Below, in pieces: positions 10,239 to 18,985 of a stretch of 64,000 nt of DNA (position 1 is the first letter of the stretch; each line of letters starts with the position of its first letter). The stretch comes from Paenibacillus sedimenti (lineage in GTDB: Bacteria; Bacillota; Bacilli; Paenibacillales; NBRC-103111). Location of the stretch: assembly GCF_014534655.1 (NCBI RefSeq), contig NZ_JACVVD010000001.1, positions 620,001-684,000 of the forward strand, in the 5' to 3' direction. The position numbers and the translations under genes are program-made. The notes under the pieces were generated by a model. It saw only the letters and a program-made list of their open reading frames with translations, did not search any database and was not told where the DNA came from.

Positions 10239-10757
10239 ATGAATTTTAATATGAAAGAAGCAATTGAGATTCTGGAACGTACACCACAAGCTTTGGAGTT
10301 TTTTTTATCTGGTATATCTGATAGATGGTTCCATTGCAATGAAGGCGAAGGAACCTGGAATGCCACTGAAGTAATTGACCACCTCATTGAGTTAGAGGAC
10401 GATAATTGGATACCGAGGTTAGAATTTATTCTTCAGGAAGGTGAAAGTAAACCATTTCCCTCATTTGATCGCTATTCTCATTTAAATGAAAGTTCAACGA
10501 TTGAACAAAAATTGCTTAAATTTAAAACGCTTAGAACACAAAATCTAACCAAACTTAAGATTCATATTGAAACTGAGTTGAATCTTGAATTGACGGGTAT
10601 ACACCCTAGATTAGGTGTAGTGAAGTTAAGAGAATTACTTTCTACCTGGGTTGTTCATGATTTAGCGCACATTGCTCAAATCTTACGGGTAATGGCCGGG
10701 AGATACAGGGCAGACGTTGGGCCTTGGATAGAATATTTGGGTATATTGAAAAAGTAA
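10239..10757 (+). CDS. DinB family protein (putative metal-dependent, possibly bacillithiol transferase-like)
   Basis: The product is 172 residues from ATG 10239, with AAAGGAG eight bases upstream. The frame extends to 10161 but that part lacks a binding site. The DinB four-helix bundle is complete: helix 1 ([19 protein letters not shown]), [19 protein letters not shown] with the first His, and the C-terminal [19 protein letters not shown] with the HxxxH pair. Members bind a divalent metal in the cytoplasm and include bacillithiol transferases and DNA-damage-induced proteins. The actual reaction cannot be read from the sequence. A terminator follows at 10819. Confidence 0.75.
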   Translation: MNFNMKEAIEILERTPQALEFFLSGISDRWFHCNEGEGTWNATEVIDHLIELEDDNWIPRLEFILQEGESKPFPSFDRYSHLNESSTIEQKLLKFKTLRTQNLTKLKIHIETELNLELTGIHPRLGVVKLRELLSTWVVHDLAHIAQILRVMAGRYRADVGPWIEYLGILKK

Positions 10758-10818
10758 TGATTGACATGTGAACCTCCATTAAAATCAAATAAGTTGGGAT
10801 TGTTTCTGGTTTGCAGGC

Positions 10819-10886
10819 AAGACCTAAAATGCATGAAGAGTGAGTGCCCCATCGGTACTACCTCTTAAGCATTTTAGGTCTTTTTT
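10819..10886. terminator. Long-stem terminator after DinB gene
   Basis: AAGACCTAAAATGC at 10819-10832 pairs with GCATTTTAGGTCTT at 10869-10882. An inner AAGAG/CTCTT pair shortens the loop. A T run follows. Confidence 0.75.
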
Positions 10887-10992
10887 CTCTCTCGTTTCTT
10901 CAACCGGCATCCGATTTGAGGGAAAGTATTTAGGAAGAACTCAACCGATCATTCATCTTCATCCCTGACTCAGAATCGCTTGTAAACCACCT

Positions 10993-11036
10993 TAAGCATA
11001 TATCGGATTATCCCTAAGTATATATCGGTTTATCCC
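10993..11036. repeat. 22-bp tandem direct repeat
   Basis: Two abutting copies, TAAGCATATATCGGATTATCCC and TAAGTATATATCGGTTTATCCC (22 bases each, two differences), lie about 60 bases upstream of the DUF418 remnant. The spacing equals two helical turns, as in some direct-repeat operators. The 340-base gap around them holds otherwise only the terminator. Confidence 0.7.
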
Positions 11037-11097
11037 TATGGGTGATACCTTATTGGAAAGAAATTCATTATAGTTGCAGTAATGGCGCCGAGTTTAT

Positions 11098-12260
11098 GTG
11101 AAAGGAAGGAATGCTTGCAACATGAGTACTCCTGATCTCTTTTTCCAGCGTGGCGGCGTGTTGCCGGAGGAGTCAGCTGTCAATCAAGGGGTAAGGCTCG
11201 AGATCGATATGTTTTTTGCAGGGAAGTTTTATCCGATTCTATCTTTCTTGTTCGGATTGGGCTTCTTCCTGTTGATGCGCCGTTCCGAGCAAAAGGGGGA
11301 GTGGGTGTACAGGCTTTTCTCTCGCCGGATGCTTGTTCTGTTCCTTCTGGGCATTGTGCATATGGTGTTTTTTTACAATGGCGACGTTCTGCACAACTAT
11401 GCTTTAATCGGCTGTTTATTGATGTTGTTTTACCGCCGTAGAGACAAGACCGTATTCATCTGGGCCATTTCAATTCTTGTCATCTTCCTCGCCATGTTTT
11501 CGCTTGCCTTCCTCCAACCGGAGGAGGCTTTGAACTCCGGGAGCATCACGAATTATAAGATTGCGGAAGATACCGCCGCCGCTGCAATTGCAGCCTACCA
11601 GCAAGGCAATTATGGCGAGTGGCTGGCCTTCCATCTTGAATATGAGGTACTCCCAAATTTGAAGGCGGAACAGATCGGCTATCCCAGCATGTTCGCCATG
11701 ATGCTGCTTGGATTTTTTTCGGCAGAATCGGTGCTTTCGAGAATATCGGGAAATATGCGCGTTTATTTCGAAGTATCAGAAACATTAGCGGTATGGTCAG
11801 CCTTCTTGTGATTATTTTATTTGCGTGCACCCGGCTGGGATACTTCGAATTAGGAGCCTATCAAGCGCGGCTCGGTCAATTTCTTATTTATGGCTGCGGC
11901 ATATTCCTCAGTTTTCTGTACATCTCGCTTTTGGTGCTGCTTTTTCAGAAGCCGTTCGGCAAGAAGCTCCTTCAACCGCTGAAGTCCGTGGGACGCATGA
12001 GTTTGACTAATTATATTCTTCAGTCGGTACTGTCGATAGCGGTTTTTGAAGGACTTGGCTTCTATGCCAAACTGGATTTTATTGAGGTTGCCGGGTATTG
12101 CCTGCTCGTGATCGCTGCCGAAATTGGGATTAGCCAATGGTGGTTGAACCGGTTTCCTCTCGGACCGATGGAATGGGTTTGGCGGCGGTTTATTTACGGA
12201 AAGCTTGAGCGGGTACGGCCGAATGAGGCTTCAGCACCTTCAACCGCAACGCGAGCTTAG
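11098..12260 (+). pseudogene. DUF418 family membrane protein, 5'-truncated and frameshifted
   Basis: Two frames together resemble a DUF418 polytopic membrane protein. The first (11098-11811) carries FAGKFYPILSFLFGLGFFLLMRR and ends in a wrong-frame tail. The second, open from about 11717 to 12260, reads FGRIGAFENIGKY... and holds the DUF418 core (GRMSLTNYILQSV, NRFPLGPMEWVWR). The break falls in a run of seven T at 11713-11719; one more T restores LGFFFGRIG. The usual first transmembrane segment (RGFALLGI-like) is missing, so the gene is probably dead. A sequencing error in the T run cannot be excluded for the frameshift, but it would not explain the missing N-terminus. DUF418 function is unknown. 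Confidence 0.75.
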
Positions 12261-12384
12261 CGATTGAAGGGGGAACGGACTTATGACACCTCATCGAAAA
12301 AGCCAAACGATCGAAAATCCGATTATCGGCGATCGTGTAACATTTCTTTCCAATTGTATTTCCATTTGATGTTGAATCGGTTGA

Positions 12385-13748
12385 CATCCGTTCAACTTAT
12401 ATGAAGGGCAGCTTACGTTCGACTTGTACGCCAGCGACAACGGCACGATCAAGGAAACGCAGTATTATGTGCTGGAAATTGAGACGCCGGAGGGTTCGAT
12501 CAAATCCCAGCCGATTAAGTACAAGAATCCGATGATTTCGGAGGGGACGCCTGCTCCTGTTCCTGCGCCAGTACCAACGCCGAGTCCTGTTCCAGCTCCG
12601 TCCCTGTTCCTGCGGACGGATCGAAAGATATTGCGATCCTTGTGTTTTTCAAAGGGGCAGAACTTCATTTTGACGGTGAAAGACGGTCGCACGCTTGTCC
12701 CGTTCCGCAAACTTTTTGAAACTCTAGGTTTTACAGTGAAATGGGTGGAAGAGGGATCTGTTCGGAAGGCAATCGGAACAAAGAACGGCCTCTCCATTGA
12801 ATTGACGATCAATAGTACGAATGGGATCGTAAACTGTAAAGCTGTTGCCCTGGACGTACCTGCTCAGATCATTGACGGTCACACGATGGTGCCTTTGCGC
12901 TTCGTGTCGGAGAGCAGCGGCAACCATGTTGCTTTCTCCAGTAGCGGCAATGTTTGGACGATTAAGATCGAGGACGCTGCCCCTGGCACGGGTACGGAAC
13001 CGACGCCGGCTCCGGCTCCGGCACCAACACCGGAACAGCACCAAGCCCGGAACCGACACCTCTGCCATCGGCTGGAGAAATTGAGCCGTACGTCGTGAAA
13101 GGCTACGTACGTAACGCGCAGGGGAATCCAATACCAGGAGTTACGGTATATGCGGATAACCAATTGCTTTATGACAGCAACATAGGAGGGGTCACTGATG
13201 AGAATGGATACTATCGGATTGAATTGGCTCACTTTGCCACAACCTGGAATATGTCTACGAGTTTCACCCGTGAGTATAACGGCAAGGAGCTCAAATTCTT
13301 TTTAAGGTCTGACGTCGATCAGCCATTCGCCGGTAGTACAGGGGCTTTTCGGAATTTTACCTTGAAGAATATCGTAGGGCACATTGAAATCAATCCTGAT
13401 TTTTGGTCGTTTGACGATAGTTTGCCAGAATTCCAAATGAGCGACCTGGAAGTTACACTCACGCCTGTCGGACCGTTACTTGATGGCAGCGCCGGCCAAA
13501 CGATAACGAAACGTGCGGAAGTACTCTCAACAGGCGGTCACGGAGTGGAGAAAATACCGCTCGGCCGGTACAAGTTAACTGCTAGATGGATGCCAGAGGG
13601 GCACGATCCTATGCCTATGCTGCTACGTATAAAAGGCGTCGGTAAATTTGTCCAGTCTTCCGAATTCGATTTCCACAATCCATTGGGAGCGCCTTCCATC
13701 TTTCTAAACGAGTTTGAAGCCAAGCTCAGCAGCCAGACCGGAAATTAG
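12385..13748 (+). pseudogene. Broken stalk-domain/carboxypeptidase-regulatory surface protein, paralogue of the gene at 1018
   Basis: There is no signal peptide and no start with a binding site; the frame opens right after TGA 12382-12384. It reads a beta-rich fragment (YASDNGTIKETQYYVLEIE), a Pro-rich linker, and a stalk domain with TLVPFRKLFETLGF and TMVPLRFVSESSG. Within a second Pro-Thr linker (about 13000-13050) the frame changes. The continuation, GTAPSPEPTPLPSAGE, leads into VVKGYVRNAQGNPIPGVTVYADN and a C-terminal half closely similar to the intact protein at 1018-2199. The gene thus lost its 5' end and is frameshifted in a repetitive linker. The two paralogues flank the SLH protein region. 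Confidence 0.75.
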
Positions 13749-13782
13749 ATGCAGAGCATACGCAGCCTCTCATATTTGGTTA

Positions 13783-13810
13783 AAGGCAGCTTGCTTCGGT
13801 AGGCTGTCTT
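13783..13810 (+). terminator. Probable terminator after the broken stalk-domain gene
   Basis: AAGGCAGC pairs with GGCTGTCTT (one G-U) around a TTCG-containing loop. The T tract is short. The rest of the 13749-14071 gap contains only the promoter region of the next operon. Confidence 0.55.
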
Positions 13811-13958
13811 ATTCATACGAAACTTCCGTGTTTTTTATAACAAATCATAGATAAATTGAATGATAACGGTCTCGAATTAGGATAAAATTCGGGGCTGTTA
13901 TTATTTGCCTATGCAAAAAGCTTCGTAGTTTTGTTATATAACTTGAAGTTTATTCCAA

Positions 13959-13972
13959 TGTAAGCGCTTTAA
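13959..13972 (+). promoter_or_regulatory. cre-like catabolite repression site upstream of GH35 operon
   Basis: TGTAAGCGCTTTAA fits the Bacillus CcpA consensus TGWAANCGNTNWCA except at the end. It lies 100 bases upstream of the GH35 start, where repression by glucose would be expected. Confidence 0.6.
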
Positions 13973-14071
13973 ATCGGTTCTATAATTGGTTTAAAGAGGC
14001 AAGAAGGTTTCACTTGAAAATGAAATGGGTTTCATAAAGACAAAACGGTCCAGCAGGGGAGGTTTAAAACT

Positions 14072-16858
14072 TTGAAATTGCAAAATAGCGAAGCCGCTGT
14101 TCAATTATCGCCGGACGCTTTTCGAATTAACGGGAAGTCAGAATTACTGCTCTGTGCGTCTCTGTTTTATTTTCGAATCCCCAGAGCTTTATGGAAGGAA
14201 CGGCTTTGCCAACTAAAAGCTTTCGGATATAACTGCATCGATGTATATTTCCCTTGGAATTTCCACGAAATGGAGGAAGGCGTATGGGACTTCACCGGGG
14301 AAAAGGATGCGGAGCAATTCCTTCGCGATGCTGCGGAGGCGGGGCTCTGGGTCATAGCCAGACCCGGTCCTTATATTTGCTCTGAATGGGATGGAGGCGC
14401 TTTGCCCGCTTATCTGTTCGTTAAGGATAATCTGCGCATCAGGGATAACGATCCGCACTTTTTGCAGCATGTGTCCCGGTGGTACGACCAAATCCTGCTG
14501 ATTCTAAGGGAAAATAGCATCGATCAGCAGGGATCGATCATTGCCGTTCAGCTGGAAAACGAGCTTGATTTTTACCCTTGCAATGACCCCAAGGGTTACA
14601 TTTCCGCTTTGCGTGACATGGCATTGCAGCATGGCGTTACGGTCCCGTTAATCGCTTGTGCCGGACAAGGCGGTCTGGAGGCAGCTTCGGGATTCGCGGA
14701 GGGTGTCATTCCGACCTGCAATTTCTATCCGAACGATCAAGACCCCTCTTTTGAGGAAAAAGTACTGATTTATCGAGATGAGCTGCACGAGCGGGGACTG
14801 CCATTGCTTGTTACAGAAACGAATCGCTCCCATTTCCTTCTTCGCCGGTTGTTATCCTGCGGAGTCAAGCTCCTCGGCCCTTATTTGCAAGCTTCCGGTA
14901 CGAACTTCGGTTTCACGAATGCGACGAACAACTGGGGGAATCCGTTATCATTCCTCACATCGGACTATGATTTCCATGGGATGATCACACCTGAAGGACA
15001 TATTCGTGAGGAAGCCTATGAGGGAAGATTGTTAAGCAACGTCATTCAAGCCTATGGAAGTTCGTTAGCAGAATCGATACCCGACTCGTCTGAACATTCC
15101 CATTACAGATTAACTTTGAAACAGGGCGGTCAATTGATTTTCTTGTGCAACGTAACCGAACAGGATGATGAAGTCTTCCTTCAGAACGCGGATACCAGCT
15201 TTCCTCGTTATACAAAGCTAGCCTCTAAACCAAACCGCTGCCCGATATTGCCTCTGAATGTGCCCTTGCAAACGTGGGGAATCGAGGATGGAATGGTATT
15301 GTATGCAACTGCGGAGATAAGCATTGTGAAACATTTATCAGATCGAACCGTTGTTGTCTTGCATGCAGAGCATGAGAGCGAGATCAGTCTAAAGTTTAGT
15401 GAAGAAATTGAAATTGTATCCGGCAATATGACGATTCATGAATCGACTGATCAACTAACCGTATCCTATAGCCCTGAAGGAAAGGATGCCAATATTCTCA
15501 TTCGTCTGTCAAACAGCGTACTGCTGGAGTTGGTTGGCTTGAGCCGTTCGAAGGCGCTTTCGCTGGAAAGAATCGATGAAGCGGGCAATTTCCATTTTGG
15601 CAGAATGGCGGCAGAGCCTTCAGTTAGTCAAGATGTGACTGCCCGGTGGGCGCAGAGCTTGATCAATCCAATCGTCGCTCTCACGAATGAGTCCATACAC
15701 CTTGGCGATCGTGCAGATAATTTGGAGAAGCACGGCGTTTATCGAGGCTATGCTTGGTATGAGTCTAGGGTCACGATTCCGAGTGATAAGTGCTACAAGG
15801 GCTTGTTGCTTGAACGAGCAAGTGACGTGGTCTCCCTGTATGCAGATGACACCTACATTGGTACGATGACGCCTGCAGGAGGGAGTCAATTCATTCCTGT
15901 TCCTACAGGCTTGAGCATGGAGCCGAAACTTACCGCCCGCACCGAAATATGGGGTCATTCCAATTTTCATGACATACGATTGCCTAGTCTGGAACTGACA
16001 GCGTTAAAAGGACTTACAAGCATAACAGCGGTAACGAATATTATTGATATCAGTCAAAATTGGAGAGTCAAGGCGTTGCGAGTTGGCGAACCCTTCGCTC
16101 CTTATGCCGACCCTTCGTACGCCGACCGCTCATGGCCGATTGCGAGCTGCGGGGGGTGGCTGAACACCGACCTACCTTCGTATGAATGCTACCGCAAGGA
16201 GGTTGTAACTTCTAAGGATGCTGATTCATGGGTATTGCATCTTAATGGCAAATTCTCGCATGCTCATGTTTATGTGAATGGTCAGCCGGTCGGAAAATTG
16301 ACGCCTCTGCAGCCGTATGCGGATCTGACGCCTTTCGCCAGCGCGGGCGAGACGCTTTTCATTGCTTTGTTTTCTGAAAAAACGTACGAATCTCCTAGCG
16401 GAAGGATCCTCATCTACGAAGGGAATTCGGCTAAAGCTTGGAGACTGTCTTCCGCCAAAGAGACAGAACTGCTGAAGCATGCCGAGGCGGCGAAGGACGC
16501 AGCATTTGCTGTCGATGGGTCTGTTGAGCTGAAGCCTGGACAAATGTCCTGGCTGTATGGCGAACTGTGCGATGACAACGAAGGGCGTGGATGGCGCGTG
16601 TACATTGCTGGCGCCAATATGAAGCTTACCGTGTTTTTTAACGGCCATCTGGTCGGACGGCTCTGGACGAAAGGCGGCACAAGTAGACCTGTGTTCCGCG
16701 GAGGGAACGATGAATCCTTTTATTTGCCGGGACCTTGGTTTAGACCATCCGGGAATGAAATGATAATTCTGCTGGAAGCAGTCGCGTTAAACGAGGATGC
16801 TCATATAGAGTCGTTAAGCTTTGTTCCCGTAGCAGGTGCCGAGGGGGGATATGTATGA
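14072..16858 (+). CDS. GH35 beta-galactosidase
   Basis: The product is 928 residues from TTG 14072, with GGGGAGG nine bases upstream. It removes terminal beta-galactosyl residues. There is no signal peptide, so it acts in the cytoplasm on imported oligosaccharides. The GH35 TIM barrel covers residues 10-310: ASLFYFRIPRALWKERL, DVYFPWNFHE and ARPGPYICSEWDGGALPAYL are family hallmarks. QLENELD carries the acid/base Glu (about E164), and LLVTETN the nucleophile Glu (about E249). The C-terminal half has beta-sandwich domains with galactose-binding-like signatures (HLNGKFSHAHVYVNGQPVG). The stop overlaps the next gene (ATGA), so it is translationally coupled to the permease. The substrate may be galactan or lactose-like oligosaccharides. 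Confidence 0.88.
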   Translation: MKLQNSEAAVQLSPDAFRINGKSELLLCASLFYFRIPRALWKERLCQLKAFGYNCIDVYFPWNFHEMEEGVWDFTGEKDAEQFLRDAAEAGLWVIARPGPYICSEWDGGALPAYLFVKDNLRIRDNDPHFLQHVSRWYDQILLILRENSIDQQGSIIAVQLENELDFYPCNDPKGYISALRDMALQHGVTVPLIACAGQGGLEAASGFAEGVIPTCNFYPNDQDPSFEEKVLIYRDELHERGLPLLVTETNRSHFLLRRLLSCGVKLLGPYLQASGTNFGFTNATNNWGNPLSFLTSDYDFHGMITPEGHIREEAYEGRLLSNVIQAYGSSLAESIPDSSEHSHYRLTLKQGGQLIFLCNVTEQDDEVFLQNADTSFPRYTKLASKPNRCPILPLNVPLQTWGIEDGMVLYATAEISIVKHLSDRTVVVLHAEHESEISLKFSEEIEIVSGNMTIHESTDQLTVSYSPEGKDANILIRLSNSVLLELVGLSRSKALSLERIDEAGNFHFGRMAAEPSVSQDVTARWAQSLINPIVALTNESIHLGDRADNLEKHGVYRGYAWYESRVTIPSDKCYKGLLLERASDVVSLYADDTYIGTMTPAGGSQFIPVPTGLSMEPKLTARTEIWGHSNFHDIRLPSLELTALKGLTSITAVTNIIDISQNWRVKALRVGEPFAPYADPSYADRSWPIASCGGWLNTDLPSYECYRKEVVTSKDADSWVLHLNGKFSHAHVYVNGQPVGKLTPLQPYADLTPFASAGETLFIALFSEKTYESPSGRILIYEGNSAKAWRLSSAKETELLKHAEAAKDAAFAVDGSVELKPGQMSWLYGELCDDNEGRGWRVYIAGANMKLTVFFNGHLVGRLWTKGGTSRPVFRGGNDESFYLPGPWFRPSGNEMIILLEAVALNEDAHIESLSFVPVAGAEGGYV

Positions 16859-17826
16859 AAACGGCCGTGCAATCAAGCGTTGTAGACTCAAATTTGCTTG
16901 TCGGCAGGCGGAACGCACCCCTAAGAAAGTTTTGGACTTACCGGACGCTCATTCTGATGTGCGTGCCAGCGATTTTATTTTTCTTAATCATGTCGTATCT
17001 GCCAATGCCGGGATTATACCTTGCATTTATCAACTACAACTACTCGGAAGGCATTTTCAAAAGTCCGTTCGTCGGGTTCGATAATTTTAAGTTTCTAATC
17101 AGCTCTGGTGCGCTTTGGAAGCTAACCTTTAATACAATTGCTTATAACTTGGCGTTTATTTTAATTGGGAATACCTTACAGATCGCTATCGCCATTTTGC
17201 TCAATGAGCTGCGTAAAAAGTGGTTTAAGAAACTGTCGCAGTCGCTCATGTTTTTACCCTATTTTATCTCCTTCGTCCTTGTCGGACTGATTGCCTATAA
17301 CATACTTAGCTACGATTTCGGTCTGTTAAACGGTGTTCTGAAATCAATGGACATGGAACCGGTGAAAACATATTCGAATCCGAGCATTTGGCCGGCCATC
17401 ATCGTGCTTACGTTTCTTTGGCATTCGACAGGGTACGGCTCGATAGTATATTTCGCTGCTATCATGGGCTTGGATTCAGAGATTGTAGAAGCCTCAGAAA
17501 TTGATGGAGCCAATGCTTTTCAGCGTATCCGGTATATTGTCCTTCCTTGGCTGAAGCCTACCTTTATTATTTTGCTCCTCTTCTCTTTAGGCGGCATTCT
17601 GAGAGGGAATTTCGGATTGTTCTACAACCTGGTCGGAGCGAACAACACCGCGCTTTTCGATGCGACGGACATTATCGAGACGTTCGTGTTCCGCTCTTTG
17701 ATGAACAATTTCAACTTTTCGTTGGGAAGCGCCGTCAGTCTGTACCAGTCCATCTTCGGGTTTTTCATCGTGATCACCGCCAACTGGCTGGTCAAAAAAG
17801 TATCGCCCGAAAACACACTATTTTAA
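16855..17826 (+). CDS. ABC sugar transporter permease, LplB/YteP type
   Basis: The product is 323 residues with six predicted membrane helices, the first after a charged N-terminus (LILMCVPAILFFLIM). The EAA loop that contacts the ATPase is EASEIDGANAFQRIRYIVLP. This is the typical MalF-like permease of Paenibacillus oligosaccharide importers. It starts 4 bases inside the GH35 gene and is followed 15 bases later by the second permease. No ATP-binding subunit is encoded here; such systems usually share an MsmX-type ATPase encoded elsewhere. Confidence 0.9.
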   Translation: MKTAVQSSVVDSNLLVGRRNAPLRKFWTYRTLILMCVPAILFFLIMSYLPMPGLYLAFINYNYSEGIFKSPFVGFDNFKFLISSGALWKLTFNTIAYNLAFILIGNTLQIAIAILLNELRKKWFKKLSQSLMFLPYFISFVLVGLIAYNILSYDFGLLNGVLKSMDMEPVKTYSNPSIWPAIIVLTFLWHSTGYGSIVYFAAIMGLDSEIVEASEIDGANAFQRIRYIVLPWLKPTFIILLLFSLGGILRGNFGLFYNLVGANNTALFDATDIIETFVFRSLMNNFNFSLGSAVSLYQSIFGFFIVITANWLVKKVSPENTLF

Positions 17827-17841
17827 GAGGAGGGCCCTTCG

Positions 17842-18750
17842 ATGGAGCAAGTCATCGCACGTCAACGCGGATCCGATATATCTTCGGTCAGCATCCGGGT
17901 GTTCGGCTATCTGTTTATCAGTTTATTCGCTCTGTGTTGTGTAGCGCCTTTTCTGCTGGTGCTCGGGACTTCGTTAACGTCTGAGAAATCCATTACGATT
18001 CATGGCTATAATCTGTGGCCCCGGGAATTCAGTACGTTCGCTTACAAGATTGTTTTCGAGAATCCTCAGCTCATCGTCGGTTCTTACGTCGTCACCATGG
18101 GCATTACGATTGTCGGCACGGCTGTCGGGTTGTTCATTGTAGCCATGACCGGCTACTCCTTGCAGCGACCTGACTTCCCGTATCGGAACCGGATTTCGTT
18201 TTTCATTTACTTCACCACACTTTTTCAAGGCGGAGTCGTACCGTTTTACTTGATCATGACGCAGTGGATGCACTTAAAAGATAACTATCTCGCCGTTTTG
18301 CTGCCGGGACTGATGAGCCCTTTTCTGATCATTATGATGAAAAGCTTCGTCAGGTCGATCCCGCATGCGATTACCGAATCCGCCAAAATGGATGGAGCGG
18401 GCGACTTTATGATCTTCGTACGCCTCATTCTGCCGATGACGACGCCGGCGTTAGCAACGATCGGCCTGTTTATTGCCCTAGGCTATTGGAACGAGTGGTA
18501 CAATTCCATGCTGTTCTTGTCGCCGGATATGAAGTATCGGCCGCTGCAGCTGTTTTTGTACAACGTTGTCACCAGCGCAGACTTCATCAAAAACTCATCG
18601 GTTTCTTCCAACGTATTGCCGAGAGATATGCCGCTCGAATCGATGAAAATGGCGACGGCGGTCGTGGCTACGGGACCAGTCATCCTCTTTTATCCGATGG
18701 TGCAAAAGTTTTTCATCAAGGGCATTACGGTTGGTGCTGTTAAGGGCTGA
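17842..18750 (+). CDS. ABC sugar transporter permease, YtcP type
   Basis: The product is 302 residues from ATG 17842 (GAGGAGG upstream). It is the MalG-like partner of the preceding permease: six membrane helices, an N-terminal ISLFALCCVAPFLLVLGTSL segment, and an EAA loop of ITESAKMDGAGDFMIFVRLILP. It ends with the usual KGITVGAVKG tail. Together the two would form the membrane channel of the importer. The MITE-like palindromic element and then the binding-protein gene follow. Confidence 0.9.
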   Translation: MEQVIARQRGSDISSVSIRVFGYLFISLFALCCVAPFLLVLGTSLTSEKSITIHGYNLWPREFSTFAYKIVFENPQLIVGSYVVTMGITIVGTAVGLFIVAMTGYSLQRPDFPYRNRISFFIYFTTLFQGGVVPFYLIMTQWMHLKDNYLAVLLPGLMSPFLIIMMKSFVRSIPHAITESAKMDGAGDFMIFVRLILPMTTPALATIGLFIALGYWNEWYNSMLFLSPDMKYRPLQLFLYNVVTSADFIKNSSVSSNVLPRDMPLESMKMATAVVATGPVILFYPMVQKFFIKGITVGAVKG

Positions 18751-18784
18751 CGCATAGCGCAGACTCTTCAGATAATTAAAGGTT

Positions 18785-18951
18785 GTTTAAAAAGTCCACT
18801 TTGATAACGAAGTATTTCAGGAAGCTATATCGACATCGAATCTTGAACGAACCCGGGAAGTCCGGTACTCACGTAGAACCCCTCTACGCTCCGTTCCTCC
18901 TTCTCCGGGTATCGTCCAACCTTCTCGGTTCTGAAAGCGGACTTTTTAAAC
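18785..18951. mobile_element. MITE-like element with 20-bp terminal inverted repeats
   Basis: The 167-base element starts GTTTAAAAAGTCCACTTTGA and ends with the complement of GTTTAAAAAGTCCGCTTTCA; the ends match at 18 of 20 positions. The inner part is GC-richer, has no open frame, and contains short palindromic pieces (CCGGGAAGTCCGG). Clear target duplications were not found. It sits between the permease and the binding protein, where its fold could terminate or attenuate transcription or protect mRNA ends. Such short elements depend on a transposase encoded elsewhere. Confidence 0.65.
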
Positions 18952-18985
18952 TTCATTATTAAACACAATAGGGAGGCAAAAACAA

